A stretch of 5,753 nt of DNA from Phocaeicola_A sp964514145 (GTDB lineage Bacteria; Bacteroidota; Bacteroidia; Bacteroidales; Bacteroidaceae). The translations under genes and the position numbers were made by a program. The stretch spans positions 1 through 5,753 of the forward strand of contig CAZEPM010000120.1 in the NCBI GenBank assembly GCA_964514145.1, read 5' to 3'. Below are positions 4,142-5,753 of the stretch, one piece after another; position 1 is the first letter of the stretch; each line of letters opens with the position of its first letter. Below the pieces are notes generated by a model. That model was not told the origin of the DNA and did not search any database. It was given only the letters and a program-made list of their open reading frames with translations.

Positions 4142-5716
4142 ATGACAAGCAAATTAGTAGTTGACGTCCAGCCCAAAGAGATATCTATAGCGCTGATGGA
4201 AGACAAAAACTTAGTTGAATTCCAGAAAGAAAGCCGTAATTTATCGTTTTCGGTAGGCAATATTTATTTGGCTCGTGTCAAGAAATTAATGCCAGGTTTA
4301 AATGCCTGTTTTGTAGATGTCGGTTATGAGCGTGATGCTTTTTTGCACTATCTCGATTTAGGACCTCAATTTCTCTCTTACCAAAAATATCTCAAACAAG
4401 TTTTAAGCGATCGTAAAAAATTATATCCATTTTCTAGAGCGACCTCCTTTCCGGACATAGAAAAAGATGGCAGCATCTCCGGAACACTACAGAGTGGACA
4501 AGAAGTCATGGTACAGATAGTCAAAGAACCTATCTCAACCAAAGGCCCCAGACTAACCTGTGAGCTCTCATTTGCAGGACGTTTCCTAGTATTAATCCCA
4601 TTCAATGACAAAGTTTCTGTTTCGCAAAAAATCAAATCAAGCGAAGAAAGAGCACGACTGAAACAACTTCTGCAAAGCATCAAACCAAAAAACTTTGGCA
4701 TCATCGTACGAACGGTGGCAGAAGGAAAAAGAGTTGCAGAACTCGATGCCGAACTCAAAATCCTACTGAAACACTGGGAAAAAACAATCACCCACGTACA
4801 AAAATCAAGCAAACTTCCCCAACTTGTATACGAAGAAACCAGCCGAGCCATCGCATTATTACGCGACCTGTTCAGCCCCTCGTTTACGAGTATCTATGTA
4901 AATGATGAGAAAACCTATCACGAAATAAAAGACTATGTCACTTTGATCGCACCAGAACAAGCTGACATTGTCAAACGATACACCGGAAAACTCCCCATTT
5001 TTGATAACTTTGACATCACCAAACAAGTCAAATCATTATTTGGAAAAACAATCTCATACAAAAACGGAGCCTATCTCATCATTGAACATACGGAAGCATT
5101 ACACGTTGTCGATGTCAACAGCGGAAACCGTTCGAAAGCTAACAATGGACAAGAAGCAAACGCTCTCGATGTTAATCTCGGAGCAGCTGATGAACTAGCA
5201 AGGCAATTGCGATTGCGCGACATGGGAGGCATCATTGTCGTAGACTTCATCGATATGAATCTGGCTGAAAACCGACAAAAGCTGTACGAACGCATGTGCC
5301 AAAACATGCAAAAAGACAGAGCCAAACACAATATCCTCCCTCTAAGTAAGTTTGGCCTTATGCAAATCACACGCCAAAGAGTCCGTCCGGCAATGGACGT
5401 CGACACCGCAGAAACCTGTCCAACTTGTTTCGGAAAAGGAACCATCAGGCCATCTATCCTATTCACAGATACGCTGGAGAGCAAAATTGATTACCTAACC
5501 AATAAATTAGAAATCAGGAAATTTAAACTTCACATCCACCCTTACGTAGCAGCCTATGTCAATCAAGGCATCATTTCCCTGAAACGACAATGGCAAATGA
5601 AGTATGGATTCGGATTCAAAATTATCCCTAATCAGCAACTCGCTCTGCTGCAATACATCTTTTACGACGATAACGGCGAAGAGATAGACATGAAAGAAGA
5701 AATTGAGATTAAGTAA
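4142..5716 (+). CDS. rng: ribonuclease G (RNase E/G family endoribonuclease)
   Basis: This 524-residue cytoplasmic endoribonuclease cuts single-stranded AU-rich RNA and, in other bacteria, matures the 5' end of 16S rRNA and turns over mRNA. The start is the ATG at 4142, beginning MTSKLVVDVQP, which fits the family N-terminus; the only upstream option is a TTG at 4100 in the T-run of the hairpin. Domains in order: a short N-terminal RNase H-like strand set, an S1 domain from about residue 38 (GNIYLARVKKL) with the long insertion usual in Bacteroidetes, a 5'-sensor region, then the DNase I-like catalytic core. The Mg2+ ligands are D324 and N326 (DVNSGNR) and D368 (VVDFIDM); the Zn-link is C426-P-T-C429. 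It ends soon after the small C-terminal domain, without the RNase E scaffold tail, so it is RNase G-sized. It is third in the likely HU operon. The 37 bases after its stop show nothing. Confidence 0.95.
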   Translation: MTSKLVVDVQPKEISIALMEDKNLVEFQKESRNLSFSVGNIYLARVKKLMPGLNACFVDVGYERDAFLHYLDLGPQFLSYQKYLKQVLSDRKKLYPFSRATSFPDIEKDGSISGTLQSGQEVMVQIVKEPISTKGPRLTCELSFAGRFLVLIPFNDKVSVSQKIKSSEERARLKQLLQSIKPKNFGIIVRTVAEGKRVAELDAELKILLKHWEKTITHVQKSSKLPQLVYEETSRAIALLRDLFSPSFTSIYVNDEKTYHEIKDYVTLIAPEQADIVKRYTGKLPIFDNFDITKQVKSLFGKTISYKNGAYLIIEHTEALHVVDVNSGNRSKANNGQEANALDVNLGAADELARQLRLRDMGGIIVVDFIDMNLAENRQKLYERMCQNMQKDRAKHNILPLSKFGLMQITRQRVRPAMDVDTAETCPTCFGKGTIRPSILFTDTLESKIDYLTNKLEIRKFKLHIHPYVAAYVNQGIISLKRQWQMKYGFGFKIIPNQQLALLQYIFYDDNGEEIDMKEEIEIK

Positions 5717-5753
5717 GAGAAACAAAAAAGCATAGAAGCAAATACCACGCTAA

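Noticed and set aside
4378..4851. Antisense open frame of 157 codons inside rng
   Set aside because: Composition follows from the rng codons on the other strand; rng is clearly the real gene.
5071..5484. Antisense open frame of 137 codons inside rng
   Set aside because: Lies over the RNase G catalytic core and Zn-link, has no promoter and no family resemblance.
1..5753. CRISPR array, transposon, tRNA or rRNA
   Set aside because: No regular repeat-spacer pattern, no transposase or terminal inverted repeats, and no tRNA or rRNA sequence could be recognised on either strand.

Overview
The window looks like chromosomal housekeeping DNA from Bacteroides or a close relative in the Bacteroidales. 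The evidence is the family-typical proteins, the AT-rich spacers, the lack of Shine-Dalgarno sequences before the genes, and several good matches to the Bacteroidetes promoter (TTTG, about 20 bases, TAnnTTTG). It is not one continuous sequence: a run of exactly 100 N at 2166-2265 is a scaffold gap, so the two halves may not be true neighbours.

Left half, all minus strand. A PerR-type peroxide sensor (732-1142) has a near-perfect promoter upstream and lies 64 bases ahead of a 'reverse' rubrerythrin (122-667), an NADH-peroxidase-type peroxide scavenger. Regulator and effector form a compact oxidative-stress unit. Behind the perR promoter is a spacer of roughly 390 bases (1215-1600) with no gene I can support, but with nested inverted repeats. 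Next comes a PaaI-like hotdog thioesterase (1601-2047) with its own promoter.

Gap region. The right lip of the gap carries the start of a 22-base tandem repeat and a GC-rich palindromic stretch. These are a plausible cause of the assembly break.

Right half. mutY (2373-3455, minus) encodes the A/G mismatch adenine glycosylase. It is divergent from a plus-strand cluster: an HU-family nucleoid protein (3619-3894), a 29-residue very basic protein (3934-4023) that resembles the small-subunit ribosomal protein bS22 / mitochondrial mS38 (AURKAIP1/COX24 domain), and RNase G (4142-5716). Promoters can be seen for mutY and HU. A 15-bp hairpin (4054-4098) stands between the tiny ribosomal-type gene and rng and may act as terminator, attenuator or RNase G feedback target. 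RNase G matures the 16S rRNA 5' end in other bacteria, so a 30S-type protein beside it makes functional sense.

I see no mobile element, CRISPR array, tRNA or rRNA, and no clearly new multi-gene system. The most worthwhile points are the tiny ribosomal-type gene missed by ordinary length cut-offs, the rng leader hairpin, the perR operator candidate, the unusual HU arm tip and the repeat at the scaffold gap.
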